Positions 7,960-16,232 of a stretch of 64,000 nucleotides of DNA are shown here, one piece after another (the stretch's first letter is position 1; the number at the start of each line of letters is the position of its first letter). The notes beneath the pieces are model-generated. The model did not search any database. It was not told the origin of the DNA and saw only the letters and a program-made list of their open reading frames with translations. Location of the stretch: contig DWZO01000067.1 in assembly GCA_019117525.1 (NCBI GenBank), positions 1 to 64,000 of the forward strand, in the 5' to 3' direction. Source of the stretch: Allocoprobacillus merdigallinarum (lineage in GTDB: Bacteria > Bacillota_I > Bacilli_A > Erysipelotrichales > Coprobacillaceae). The translations under genes and the position numbers were made by a program.

Positions 7960-10323
7960 GTGAAAAAGTTAGATAAGAAGACCAAAAAGGCTGATAAGAA
8001 GAAGCAGAAGCAACAAAAGGAATTAAAGAGAAATGCTCAATCGGCAATTAAATACGATATGATGCTTCATGATGGTACTTGTATTTTCAATAATGGAATC
8101 TATAGCCAGACTATTGAATTTCAGGATATTAATTATGTCACTGAAAACGATGAAGAAAGACGTTCAATTTTTAATCATTTCATGGGGCTTATAAATTCAT
8201 GCAGCAACCCTCAGGATTTTATGATGTCAATTATTAATAAACCAGTTGCTGAAGAAGAATTTACCAATAAGGTATTCATACAAGAAAAAGAAAATGATGA
8301 TGGACATAATGCGAAAAGATGTGAATGGAATGACACTCTGATAAAGAAATTAGGTGCTGATTCTAGTAAAATTGAAACAAAGAGATTTTTTACATTTTCT
8401 GTCAAGGAAGATAATCTGGAACGTGCCAGAAATTCTTTAAATATCCTATCACGTGAATTGAGAAACAAACTTGCACGAGATCTTGATTCTCAATCAAAGA
8501 TTCTTGATGGATGGGAACGACTTAATGTTATTCACGGAATTTTTAAGCCGTATGAAAAGTTTATTTTTGATTATGATCAGATCAATCCATCTTTTACAAC
8601 TAAGGATGCAATTGCACCAGATGTCATTGATTTTAGATATGCTACAGATATGTTTAAGATAGATAATCGCTTCTGCAAGGTTTTTTATTTGAAAAACTGG
8701 TCTACGGAAATATTTGATGAACTTATATACCGATTAACAAAGCTGGAATTCAATCAGGTCATCACGCTGCATATGAAAGCAATTGATCGTGGAGAAGATA
8801 TTTCACTTATAAAGACACAGATTGCTCAAATGGAAATGGAGAAAATAGCATTCCAGCAAAAAGCAATAGACAAGGGATATGATCCGGAGATGCTGCCACA
8901 TGAATTCAAGTACAGTTATGACGAAGCACAGCTTCTGCTAGAAGATGTTCAGCAGAGAAATCAGCGTCTTTATGACTGCCAGTTTCTAATCATGCTTAAT
9001 GCAGATTCAAAGGAACAGCTTGAAATACAGGAAGGTGATCTTCAGGCAGTCTTTAAGGAGCTCAGCTGTGTACTGGCTCCATTGAATTATGAACAGGAAG
9101 ATGGGTTCAATGCTTCGCTCCCTATTGGTAATATGTATTCTGGAAAAACAAGACTATTGACAACTGCGGCAGCAGCAGGGTTCATACCTTTTGTTTCTAA
9201 GGAACTTTTTGATGATAATGGTATGTATTATGGTGTGAATACAACAACAGGAAATCTATTATATGTAGATCGTCGAAAGATGGATAATCCAGGAGGATGG
9301 GAATTTGGTAAGCCTGGTAGTGGTAAATCATTTGCAGCCAAAAGAGAAATCTATTTTGCATCCATCATGAGCGATGATGACATTATCGTCATTGATCCTG
9401 AAAACGAGTATGGATCATTCATCCGTTGGCTTGGTGGCGAGGCAATTGATATATCTGTAAATGGAAGTGAGAGAGTCAATCCGTGGGATGGAGATATGAA
9501 TCAAAATGACTTCATGACAGACAAGATGCAGTTTGCCCAATCCTACTCGGCTACCATCATGGGTAATCGTGATGGCTTGTCGGCGAAAGAAAAAAGCATA
9601 GTCGATCGTGTGGCTCGAAAGATGTATGGAGATTATGCGACAAGACTTGCACAGATGGGAGATAAAGCGATACCACCGACAGGACTTGAATACTATGAAA
9701 TATTAAAGCAGCAGCCTGAAATTGAAGCACAGAACATGGCTGTTTCACATGAACTTTACAGCACAGGTACATACGATGTGTTTGCACATGAATCAAACAT
9801 TAATGCAAACAATCGTATCATGTGCTATAACATTCTTAACCTTGATGAAGTGCTGAAGCCTCTGGGGATGATGGTCATTCTGGAGTCATTATGGAACAAG
9901 ATCATGGACAATAGAAAAAAGGGAAGACGTACCTGGATTTGGGCAGATGAAATCTATCTTTTGTTCAAGTATGATTATTCAGCTAAATTCTTCTATGAAC
10001 TCTATAAGAGAGCAAGGAAGTATGGTGCGATTGTCACTGGTATTACGCAGAATGTGGAAGATCTTCTGGCATCGCCTGAAGCACGTTCAATGCTATCTAA
10101 CAGTCAGTTTGTGCTTATGTTCAATCAGTCACAGACAGATGCAGAAGAACTTGCAGAGCTGCTACATCTGTCTGATGCACAGCTGAATCATATCTTAACC
10201 TCAAAACCAGGTTCGGGATTGATAAGTGTCAATAATAACGTTATAACATTTGAGGATGAAGCAGATAAGAAAAGTGAACTGTATAAGATGGCGAATACAA
10301 AATTTGATGAATTGCATGGATAA
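7960..10323 (+). CDS. VirB4-type conjugation ATPase
   Basis: A 787-residue cytoplasmic ATPase that powers pilus or channel assembly. Start GTG 7960 has GGAGG nine bases upstream. A Lys-rich N terminus is followed by the CagE/TrbE/VirB4 N-domain (about 40-400). The P-loop KPGSGKSFAAKREI is at about 451, with VIDPENEYG soon after, then Walker B RTWIWADEIYLLF at about 657, and a C-terminal TGITQNVEDLL segment typical of TraC/VirB4. Length fits the family. It follows prgI, as in all related elements, and ends in a strong hairpin. Confidence 0.93.
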   Translation: MKKLDKKTKKADKKKQKQQKELKRNAQSAIKYDMMLHDGTCIFNNGIYSQTIEFQDINYVTENDEERRSIFNHFMGLINSCSNPQDFMMSIINKPVAEEEFTNKVFIQEKENDDGHNAKRCEWNDTLIKKLGADSSKIETKRFFTFSVKEDNLERARNSLNILSRELRNKLARDLDSQSKILDGWERLNVIHGIFKPYEKFIFDYDQINPSFTTKDAIAPDVIDFRYATDMFKIDNRFCKVFYLKNWSTEIFDELIYRLTKLEFNQVITLHMKAIDRGEDISLIKTQIAQMEMEKIAFQQKAIDKGYDPEMLPHEFKYSYDEAQLLLEDVQQRNQRLYDCQFLIMLNADSKEQLEIQEGDLQAVFKELSCVLAPLNYEQEDGFNASLPIGNMYSGKTRLLTTAAAAGFIPFVSKELFDDNGMYYGVNTTTGNLLYVDRRKMDNPGGWEFGKPGSGKSFAAKREIYFASIMSDDDIIVIDPENEYGSFIRWLGGEAIDISVNGSERVNPWDGDMNQNDFMTDKMQFAQSYSATIMGNRDGLSAKEKSIVDRVARKMYGDYATRLAQMGDKAIPPTGLEYYEILKQQPEIEAQNMAVSHELYSTGTYDVFAHESNINANNRIMCYNILNLDEVLKPLGMMVILESLWNKIMDNRKKGRRTWIWADEIYLLFKYDYSAKFFYELYKRARKYGAIVTGITQNVEDLLASPEARSMLSNSQFVLMFNQSQTDAEELAELLHLSDAQLNHILTSKPGSGLISVNNNVITFEDEADKKSELYKMANTKFDELHG

Positions 10324-10346
10324 AAGGTGGAACATTTCCACCTTTT
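10322..10346 (+). terminator. Strong symmetric hairpin after virB4
   Basis: Perfect 11-bp arms AAAAGGTGGAA and TTCCACCTTTT around a CAT loop (10322-10346). It begins inside the virB4 stop codon. Being symmetric, it could act on either strand. Confidence 0.8.
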
Positions 10347-10367
10347 ATAATTAATGGAGGTGTTAAT

Positions 10368-12158
10368 GTGATAGTTGATAAATCTGTCAATGCACTGGTT
10401 AAGACGACTGCTGGTATTGCCAGTTCGACTGGATCGCTTGTTAAATCAGCAAAGGACATGGCAGTCAATACGGCTGTCAATTTTTCTCCGGATTTTTATG
10501 ATCAACATCAGGATTATGCAACAGGTGGGACAAAGTTTGTTGCAGGCAAGACAATCATGACTGGGAGAAACGCAGTGAGATCAGTGAATTCTGTTAGAAG
10601 TGGCATCATCAGAGTCAGAAGATTAAGAAGAAAGAAGCAGATTATCAAAAAAATGAGAGAAATTCAGTCGAACCAGAAGGAAATGCAAAAGCTTGATAGA
10701 AATTATGAGCAACTAAAAAAGGTTATCAACGATTCAAAAAGTGGCATCAAAAAAGATGGAATGACATCTCAATATATGCAGTCGCAAATCAGAAATGCAA
10801 AAAACAAGACTATTGATCTTCAGATTACGAGGAAAAAACTTGAATATAAACAAAAGAAACTTAATCGCAAATATTCAAAGTTGGATAGCAAAAAAATTCA
10901 TCCAGTCAGAAGTGTAAAAAGCACCGTTTCAAACCAAACTCGTAAGGCTGCATCTGTTGTTAAGTCAAAGGATGATTTTGGGAGCAAAACAATCGGAACA
11001 ACGATGAAAACCATGTGGGCAAAAAATAAGTACCAGAGAACAGCAAAGAGTATATATCATACGATTGTTGGATTTGCAAAGAATCTATTGAGTGGAGTCG
11101 TTGCAGTTGTCACATCATTGCCAGCTTTAATCACGACAATAGTAGGTTCTTTACCAATCATGATCATTATCATTGTGATTGCAGTCATCATCAGCTGCTT
11201 TGCTTCAACGACTTATACTGGTAGAATTGGTACTCTTTATGTCAAGCTCGATGAATTGAATCAGATTTATGAAGTTGATCTGGAAGCTGCTGAAATACTA
11301 GCCATTACGGATGTGCTTGAATGGTCAACACAGGATGAAGAATGCTTTGAGCAGCTGGTATCTCTCATGCTGGATCAGAAAAAAGGAAATGAGCTTACAT
11401 TTGAACAGATGGCAGAAAATGTCTTTATAAAATATAACCCTGCTAATAAGTATGCACCAGATGGCGTATATAGCAGTGAAATGGAAACAGGCTTTCATTA
11501 TTGGTCATTGGAAGGATTAGATCTCAACTTTGTAATCAACAATTCAGTCAAGAGAAATCTGTGGTATTCGGAACATCTGGATTTATACCCATTGTATAGA
11601 GAAGCTGACGTATCTTTAAGAAACGAAATGTCTACAGCCGATTATCAGAAGCAGCTTATACAGGAAGCTCAAGATATGATTCAGATTAATCAAGAACGAT
11701 GGGAAGACTATATATATGAATATAATCTTGGAGATATTGATCTGACAGTAACTGGTGATGCTCAAAAAGGAATGAAAGTAGTCAAAAAAGCACTTACTAA
11801 ACTGGGATGTGACTATATCTGGGGTGCAGGACATAGTGGGGCTGAATATAAAGATCCTAATCTTGATCAGTTTGATTGCTCAGGTTTCGTATCTTGGGCA
11901 TTCTATCAGGCAGGCATTGACATTGGATCACGTACTACCAAAGAACTGGTTCATATGGGAAAAGAGGTTTCGCTTGAGGAAATACAGCCAGGAGATATCA
12001 TTGTCTATTATAGCAATGCAACAGGTGCTGGACATGTTGTCATATATATTGGTAACAAGAAGGTCGTACATGCTCCACAGACAGGAGATGTCGTTAAGAT
12101 TTCAGGGTATGCACCATTTATCAATACAGATGGAGCCAAAATCAGAAGATTATATTAA
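10368..12158 (+). CDS. Membrane-anchored NlpC/P60 peptidoglycan hydrolase of the conjugation system
   Basis: 596 residues, GTG start after GGAGGTGTTAAT (the adjacent ATG is out of frame). Residues 1-230 are basic and include a coiled-coil-like part (about 80-175, Lys/Gln-rich). One strong membrane segment lies at about 255-280 (SLPIMIIIIVIAVIISCF). Residues about 300-450 form an extracellular linker domain. Residues about 465-596 are an NlpC/P60 cysteine peptidase: FDCSGFVSWAF near 503 (nucleophile Cys), GHVVIYIG near 555 (His) and KVVHAPQTG. It should cut cell-wall stem peptides to open a path for the channel. It corresponds to CD1108/Tn916 Orf14-type proteins. The layout is cytoplasm-membrane-wall, with catalysis outside. 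Confidence 0.88.
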   Translation: MIVDKSVNALVKTTAGIASSTGSLVKSAKDMAVNTAVNFSPDFYDQHQDYATGGTKFVAGKTIMTGRNAVRSVNSVRSGIIRVRRLRRKKQIIKKMREIQSNQKEMQKLDRNYEQLKKVINDSKSGIKKDGMTSQYMQSQIRNAKNKTIDLQITRKKLEYKQKKLNRKYSKLDSKKIHPVRSVKSTVSNQTRKAASVVKSKDDFGSKTIGTTMKTMWAKNKYQRTAKSIYHTIVGFAKNLLSGVVAVVTSLPALITTIVGSLPIMIIIIVIAVIISCFASTTYTGRIGTLYVKLDELNQIYEVDLEAAEILAITDVLEWSTQDEECFEQLVSLMLDQKKGNELTFEQMAENVFIKYNPANKYAPDGVYSSEMETGFHYWSLEGLDLNFVINNSVKRNLWYSEHLDLYPLYREADVSLRNEMSTADYQKQLIQEAQDMIQINQERWEDYIYEYNLGDIDLTVTGDAQKGMKVVKKALTKLGCDYIWGAGHSGAEYKDPNLDQFDCSGFVSWAFYQAGIDIGSRTTKELVHMGKEVSLEEIQPGDIIVYYSNATGAGHVVIYIGNKKVVHAPQTGDVVKISGYAPFINTDGAKIRRLY

Positions 12159-12172
12159 AGGACAGTATACAT

Positions 12173-12997
12173 ATGGATAAGGATGTAATGATTCAAAACT
12201 GGATAAATGAAATATGTCATCAGATTCCAGATTATTTTCATGATGATTCGAAGATGAAAGATAACCTTGAAAATTTTGTGCTTTTTGAAAACATGGAATG
12301 GTATAACATTGCTTTGCTGTACTATCAGAAGTGTGATATAAGCTTTGTTCTAAGCAAAAATAACTGGGATGCTCTTCTTCCTGAAGGGAAGACTTTCTTT
12401 ATAAAAAAAGGGCAAAGAGGATTAAGAATACTATTGCCTTACTTAGATGATGAGGCAGTTGCCTATCGTGATGCAGTGGTATGGGATATTTCACAGGCTG
12501 ATTCTCCACCTGAGTTTAGCCATGTATCTAACCTGAAGTTGACAGTGGAGTCAATGAAGACTGATATTCTTGAACAGATAGATATGGATTCAATGACTCA
12601 GTATGTTGTCAATATATACCACGATGAATTTAACGATGATGCATGTATTGCAGATTTTATATACAATTGTATCTATTATATTTTGTCATTGTATGTGAAT
12701 GGAAGTTCATCTTTAAATGCAACTCTTGTGTTGAATGGTTTATCAGATGACACATATATTGAACTCTATGCATTGCTGTCATACATCATGAAGAACCTAC
12801 ATGATACACTTAAGGATTATTATGATGTTCTGATAACAAGAATTCAGGAACGAAAACTCAGAGAACATGCTGAAAGAATTTCTAGGATGAATATTAAGGA
12901 AAGAATAATTGAAGCTGAAGATACCATAAAAAGGATGCAGTTGGCAAAAATGAGAGAAAATGATGAAGAATTCGATCTATACGATGTAGATGTCTAA
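12173..12997 (+). CDS. Conjugative-element protein with an ArdC-N-like domain
   Basis: 274 residues, start 12173 with AAAGGACAG upstream. Residues about 35-95 read MEWYNIALLYYQ, then NNWDALLPEGK, then FIKKGQRGLRILLPY. This is the same layout as the ArdC N-terminal/DUF1738 ssDNA-binding domain ('YN-LL-QNP, GYK-W-GR-VKKGEKGIKILAP'). No metallopeptidase motif follows. The middle part looks helical with few motifs, and the C terminus is a charged coiled coil. It may bind single-stranded DNA during transfer or protect incoming DNA. In related elements this domain sits at the front of a large LtrC-like polyprotein; here the pieces are separate genes. The domain call is by pattern only. Confidence 0.5.
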   Translation: MDKDVMIQNWINEICHQIPDYFHDDSKMKDNLENFVLFENMEWYNIALLYYQKCDISFVLSKNNWDALLPEGKTFFIKKGQRGLRILLPYLDDEAVAYRDAVVWDISQADSPPEFSHVSNLKLTVESMKTDILEQIDMDSMTQYVVNIYHDEFNDDACIADFIYNCIYYILSLYVNGSSSLNATLVLNGLSDDTYIELYALLSYIMKNLHDTLKDYYDVLITRIQERKLREHAERISRMNIKERIIEAEDTIKRMQLAKMRENDEEFDLYDVDV

Positions 12998-13018
12998 ATT
13001 GAATGGAGTGATGTTGAA

Positions 13019-13213
13019 TTGGCTAGCGATGAATTGAAATATCTGATCAGAGAATCTAAAATGAACAGCAGTGAAATACTGAACAAAAAAATAAGAAAGA
13101 TAGCACCTGAAAGCAAGTTTGAAGCTGTCATTCTTAAATATTACATGAAACAGATTGCAGCAGATGGCTTGGATACGGATACGCAAAATGAGAGTAAACT
13201 CTACTTTAAATGA
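13019..13213 (+). CDS. Small hypothetical protein of the conjugative element
   Basis: 64 residues, TTG start with GGAG ten bases upstream. The nearby ATG codons at 13011 and 13029 are in another frame. The protein is helical and charged (SSEILNKKIRKIAPESKFEAV). It lies in a tight run of same-direction genes, 21 nt after one gene and about 20 nt before the next. No known family. The TTG start and small size make this a moderate call. Confidence 0.45.
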   Translation: MASDELKYLIRESKMNSSEILNKKIRKIAPESKFEAVILKYYMKQIAADGLDTDTQNESKLYFK

Positions 13214-13234
13214 AATACGAATGAGGTGAGTATT

Positions 13235-14473
13235 GTGGCTAGAAAAATATTCTACAGTAAAAAGATAATTGAACAGATAAAAGATCAAATTTCTATTTTA
13301 GATGTTGCAAAGGAAAATGGATTAACACCTGTTAAGAGAGGTGATTACTACACACTTGCAGAACATGACAGTGTTGTCATTTATCCTCAGACAAACAGTT
13401 TTTTCAGACATAAGAATTCTCGAGGTGGAGATGTATTTGCCTTTGTAGATGAATTTAACATTGCATCATTTCAAGATTTCTATATTAAAAATGCCTATAC
13501 AATTGATAGAACAATAGAACCTAATCCAGAAAACAGAAAACCAAAAACCAATATATCTATAACAGAACGAAAAGACATACGTTTCGATGTCAATGAGAGC
13601 TTAACTAAAAGTCAGGAAAGAGAAAGAAATCTACTAAGCTTTTCAAAAGAACATATTAAAATAGATAACAATACAAGAAATGTCAAGGCATTTTTGATTC
13701 AGACTCGTAAGATTGATCCAAAGATTGTACAGGAATTTATTGATAAAGGACTCATTAAGCAGGGAATAGATAAATACAATCATAAGGTCGCTTTATTTAT
13801 TGGATATAACGATGTTGGTTATATCAGTGCTATCAACATCAAATCAGTCAATTCTCGAGGTGGTTATAAAGGTGATGCCTATAACTGCAACTATGCCTTT
13901 GGGTGGAGATACGATCCATCAATTCAGGACTATAGTCAATTATATAGAAATGAGTTTTATGATACCTCTAAAACATTGATATGCTTTGAAGGATATGTTG
14001 ATATGATGGCATACATTTCTACGCTTAAGGAAGCTGGCATTGACCATACACAATACATGTATCTGACATGTGGTGCAACTTCCAAGTATAAAAGTGTAGT
14101 CGCAACATGCAAAAGCAATCTTTATAATCATGTTATATGTGCATTTGACAATGATGAAGCAGGAGATCTGCATGCCTTCAAGCTTCAGGAAATGCTGAAG
14201 GAAGAATGCGGTGATAACATCATAGTGGAACGACAAAAGAGTCTTTTTAAGGACTGGGATGAAGATAGACAATATTTCAGTGAAACTGGTGATAGATCTA
14301 TCTATTCACATGTAAAAAATACTTTTAAGATTGACGAACCGCAAAATCAGTTGCATGAAAAAAGTGCAAAAAAAAACATCGCCAAAATGTGCAGTGAAGC
14401 TAAACTGAAGCTTCAAACCGAAACATCAAGGGAATCAATGAAAACAAAAAAGGATATAGAAATATCCAGATAA
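13235..14473 (+). CDS. Toprim-domain (DUF3991-like) primase-type protein
   Basis: 412 residues. GAGGTGAG at 13223-13230 favours GTG 13235 over the GTG at 13226 inside it. The N terminus (ISILDVAKENGLTPVKRGDYYTLAEHDSVVIYP) is like DUF3991, an altered primase zinc-binding region that lacks the Cys/His set. A Toprim fold follows: acidic residue in CFEGYVDMMAYIS (near 252) and DxD in CAFDNDEAGD (near 308). Such proteins occur in Tn1549-like elements and may prime complementary-strand synthesis or process nicked DNA in the recipient. The C terminus is Lys-rich. No catalytic test is possible here, but the Toprim acids are present. Confidence 0.78.
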   Translation: MARKIFYSKKIIEQIKDQISILDVAKENGLTPVKRGDYYTLAEHDSVVIYPQTNSFFRHKNSRGGDVFAFVDEFNIASFQDFYIKNAYTIDRTIEPNPENRKPKTNISITERKDIRFDVNESLTKSQERERNLLSFSKEHIKIDNNTRNVKAFLIQTRKIDPKIVQEFIDKGLIKQGIDKYNHKVALFIGYNDVGYISAINIKSVNSRGGYKGDAYNCNYAFGWRYDPSIQDYSQLYRNEFYDTSKTLICFEGYVDMMAYISTLKEAGIDHTQYMYLTCGATSKYKSVVATCKSNLYNHVICAFDNDEAGDLHAFKLQEMLKEECGDNIIVERQKSLFKDWDEDRQYFSETGDRSIYSHVKNTFKIDEPQNQLHEKSAKKNIAKMCSEAKLKLQTETSRESMKTKKDIEISR

Positions 14474-14489
14474 TTGAAGGGAGCTATGC

Positions 14490-14651
14490 ATGATGGTTAA
14501 TAAAGAAATAAAAAATGATACTTTAAAAGATCAAAATGATATCGAAAAGAGATTGGAAGAAATAGATATCAAAATTGATGATTCTAGATTTAAGGAAAAG
14601 CCTGATGAAGTTGAATTGTTTTCGATAGAGGAGCTGATCAACTATGAATAA
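14490..14651 (+). CDS. Very small acidic protein overlapping the ardC-like gene
   Basis: 53 residues, ATG 14490 with GAAGGGAGC upstream. It is highly charged (KRLEEIDIKIDDS), with no membrane segment. Its stop at 14649-14651 overlaps the next start (14644) by 8 nt, so the two are probably translationally coupled. The good ribosome site and the overlap support a real gene, possibly a partner of the ArdC-type protein. No family is recognised. Confidence 0.55.
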   Translation: MMVNKEIKNDTLKDQNDIEKRLEEIDIKIDDSRFKEKPDEVELFSIEELINYE

Positions 14652-15693
14652 ATTATCTAAAACACGTGAAATGCTCATTAATGAGTTTGTTGCATGTCTA
14701 AAGGAAGAAAAAATACCATGGGAACGAGGATGGAACATATATGAACAGTTCAATCCTCTTACACATACAACATATAATGGGGTCAATAGATTTCTTTTGA
14801 ATCTTGTATCAGAATTAAAGGGATACACTGATCCTAGATGGATGACATTCAATCAGATCAAAAAGCAGGGATATCATCTTAAAGATGCAAAGGGAACAGG
14901 AATTCCAATAGAATTCTGGAGTCCATACGATATAAAAGAAAAAAAGACGATATCACAAAGTGAGGCAAGAGCCATTTTGAGAGAAGAAGAAAATCAGGAC
15001 ATAAAGGAAAGTCGCATTAAATATGTATGTCAATCCTACTATGTTTTTAATGCAAAATTCATTGAAGGATTGCCACCGTTTGAGAAGAATCATATTGAAA
15101 TCACCCATCAGGACGTACAGGACTTTATAAATGAATATTTACAAAATGAAGGCATTGACTTCCATCAGGGTGGAAATAGAGCGTATTACAATGTTGCAGA
15201 AGACAGTATAACACTCCCTGATACTTCATCATTTAAAAGTGAAAACTATTATTTTGCAACGTATATTCATGAAGTTGCACATTCGAGTGGACATGAGACT
15301 CGTTTGAACAGAGATTTAAGTGGCACAAATGGAACAATACCATATGCAAAAGAGGAACTGAAGGCTGAAATTGGTTCTTCTTTTTTATGTGCAGACTTGG
15401 GCATTGAAATTAATGAAGATATAGTCAACAGATGCAAGAGTTATGTTCAAAGCTGGATTTCTTTGATTGAAGATAAACCCAACGAACTTTTTAAGGCGAT
15501 TCATGATGCAGAAAAGATAACAGAATTTATCAAGGACCATGGTGATTATTCAAAGATTATTAACAAAGATGTCAGTCAGCATGTTTTACATGATAAAAAA
15601 ATGAGCATTAAAGATAGGATTCAAAAAGCAAAGGATGTTCAACCTGCAAAAGAACATGACAGAAATCATAAGATGTCAGAGATAAGCAGATAA
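14644..15693 (+). CDS. ArdC-family antirestriction protein with zinc metallopeptidase motif
   Basis: 349 residues. The N-terminal domain (about 1-105) has the ArdC-N/DUF1738 pattern (WERGWNIYEQFNPLTHTTYNGVN is the equivalent region, in two stretches). The C-terminal part has a zincin-like motif HEVAHSSGH at about 209 (HExxH, with a later acidic helix EELKAEIGSSFLC). ArdC proteins on conjugative plasmids protect incoming DNA from host restriction. The metal site suggests a peptidase-like fold, though proteolysis has not been generally shown for the family. It is coupled to the 53-residue gene upstream, and a PD-(D/E)XK-like gene lies downstream. Confidence 0.85.
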   Translation: MNKLSKTREMLINEFVACLKEEKIPWERGWNIYEQFNPLTHTTYNGVNRFLLNLVSELKGYTDPRWMTFNQIKKQGYHLKDAKGTGIPIEFWSPYDIKEKKTISQSEARAILREEENQDIKESRIKYVCQSYYVFNAKFIEGLPPFEKNHIEITHQDVQDFINEYLQNEGIDFHQGGNRAYYNVAEDSITLPDTSSFKSENYYFATYIHEVAHSSGHETRLNRDLSGTNGTIPYAKEELKAEIGSSFLCADLGIEINEDIVNRCKSYVQSWISLIEDKPNELFKAIHDAEKITEFIKDHGDYSKIINKDVSQHVLHDKKMSIKDRIQKAKDVQPAKEHDRNHKMSEISR

Positions 15694-15774
15694 AAAAATC
15701 ATAAAAAAGAATAGACGAATTATTTGTATGTATCTTTAATTAATTACTGATGTAAAAGACGAGGAGGGATGGAT

Positions 15775-16200
15775 ATGGCGTTTTTATATGAAAAGGATCT
15801 CAAGGAAAAATTCTGGGAATCTTACAATCGAAAGGGAAGAGCTATAAAATATGAATTTGAATCACCTATACGTGATGGAAATGCTGATTTAATTACTATA
15901 GAAAAATATCAGGAACGATACCAAATTAACAGTTTTGAATTTAAATTGGATGATATCAAGAAAGTCATGTTGCAGGCAGAAGCAAACTTGCCTTTTGTCA
16001 ATAAGTCGTGGATTGTTATACCGATAGAAAAAGAAAAATTAATCAATGACAGATATATGTGCTATCTAAGAGAAAAGAGATATATAGGAGTCATTGGTGT
16101 TGAGTCTGGAGGTAGGTATTGTATTATTTATCAGCCTAATTTCCAACAGGAAATTAAAGTTAATCAGACACTGATCAACATGATGATGAGAAAGTATTAG
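15775..16200 (+). CDS. Possible PD-(D/E)XK-fold nuclease-like protein
   Basis: 141 residues. GAGGAGG at 15761-15767 spaces well to ATG 15775 (ATG 15769 is only 2 nt away). The core reads ADLITIE, then INSFEFKLDDIKKVMLQAEA, then KSWIVIP. An Asp followed 15-20 residues later by E-x-K on a beta strand, then a helix and another strand, is the layout of PD-(D/E)XK nucleases such as the MmcB-like group. There is no signal or membrane segment. It lies between the ardC-like gene and topB in the DNA-processing block, so a role in DNA handling or defence is reasonable. This is a pattern call; a non-nuclease with the same fold is possible. Confidence 0.45.
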   Translation: MAFLYEKDLKEKFWESYNRKGRAIKYEFESPIRDGNADLITIEKYQERYQINSFEFKLDDIKKVMLQAEANLPFVNKSWIVIPIEKEKLINDRYMCYLREKRYIGVIGVESGGRYCIIYQPNFQQEIKVNQTLINMMMRKY

Positions 16201-16232
16201 TTTTTCTTTAGGTGATAGGAGGAAATTATAAA

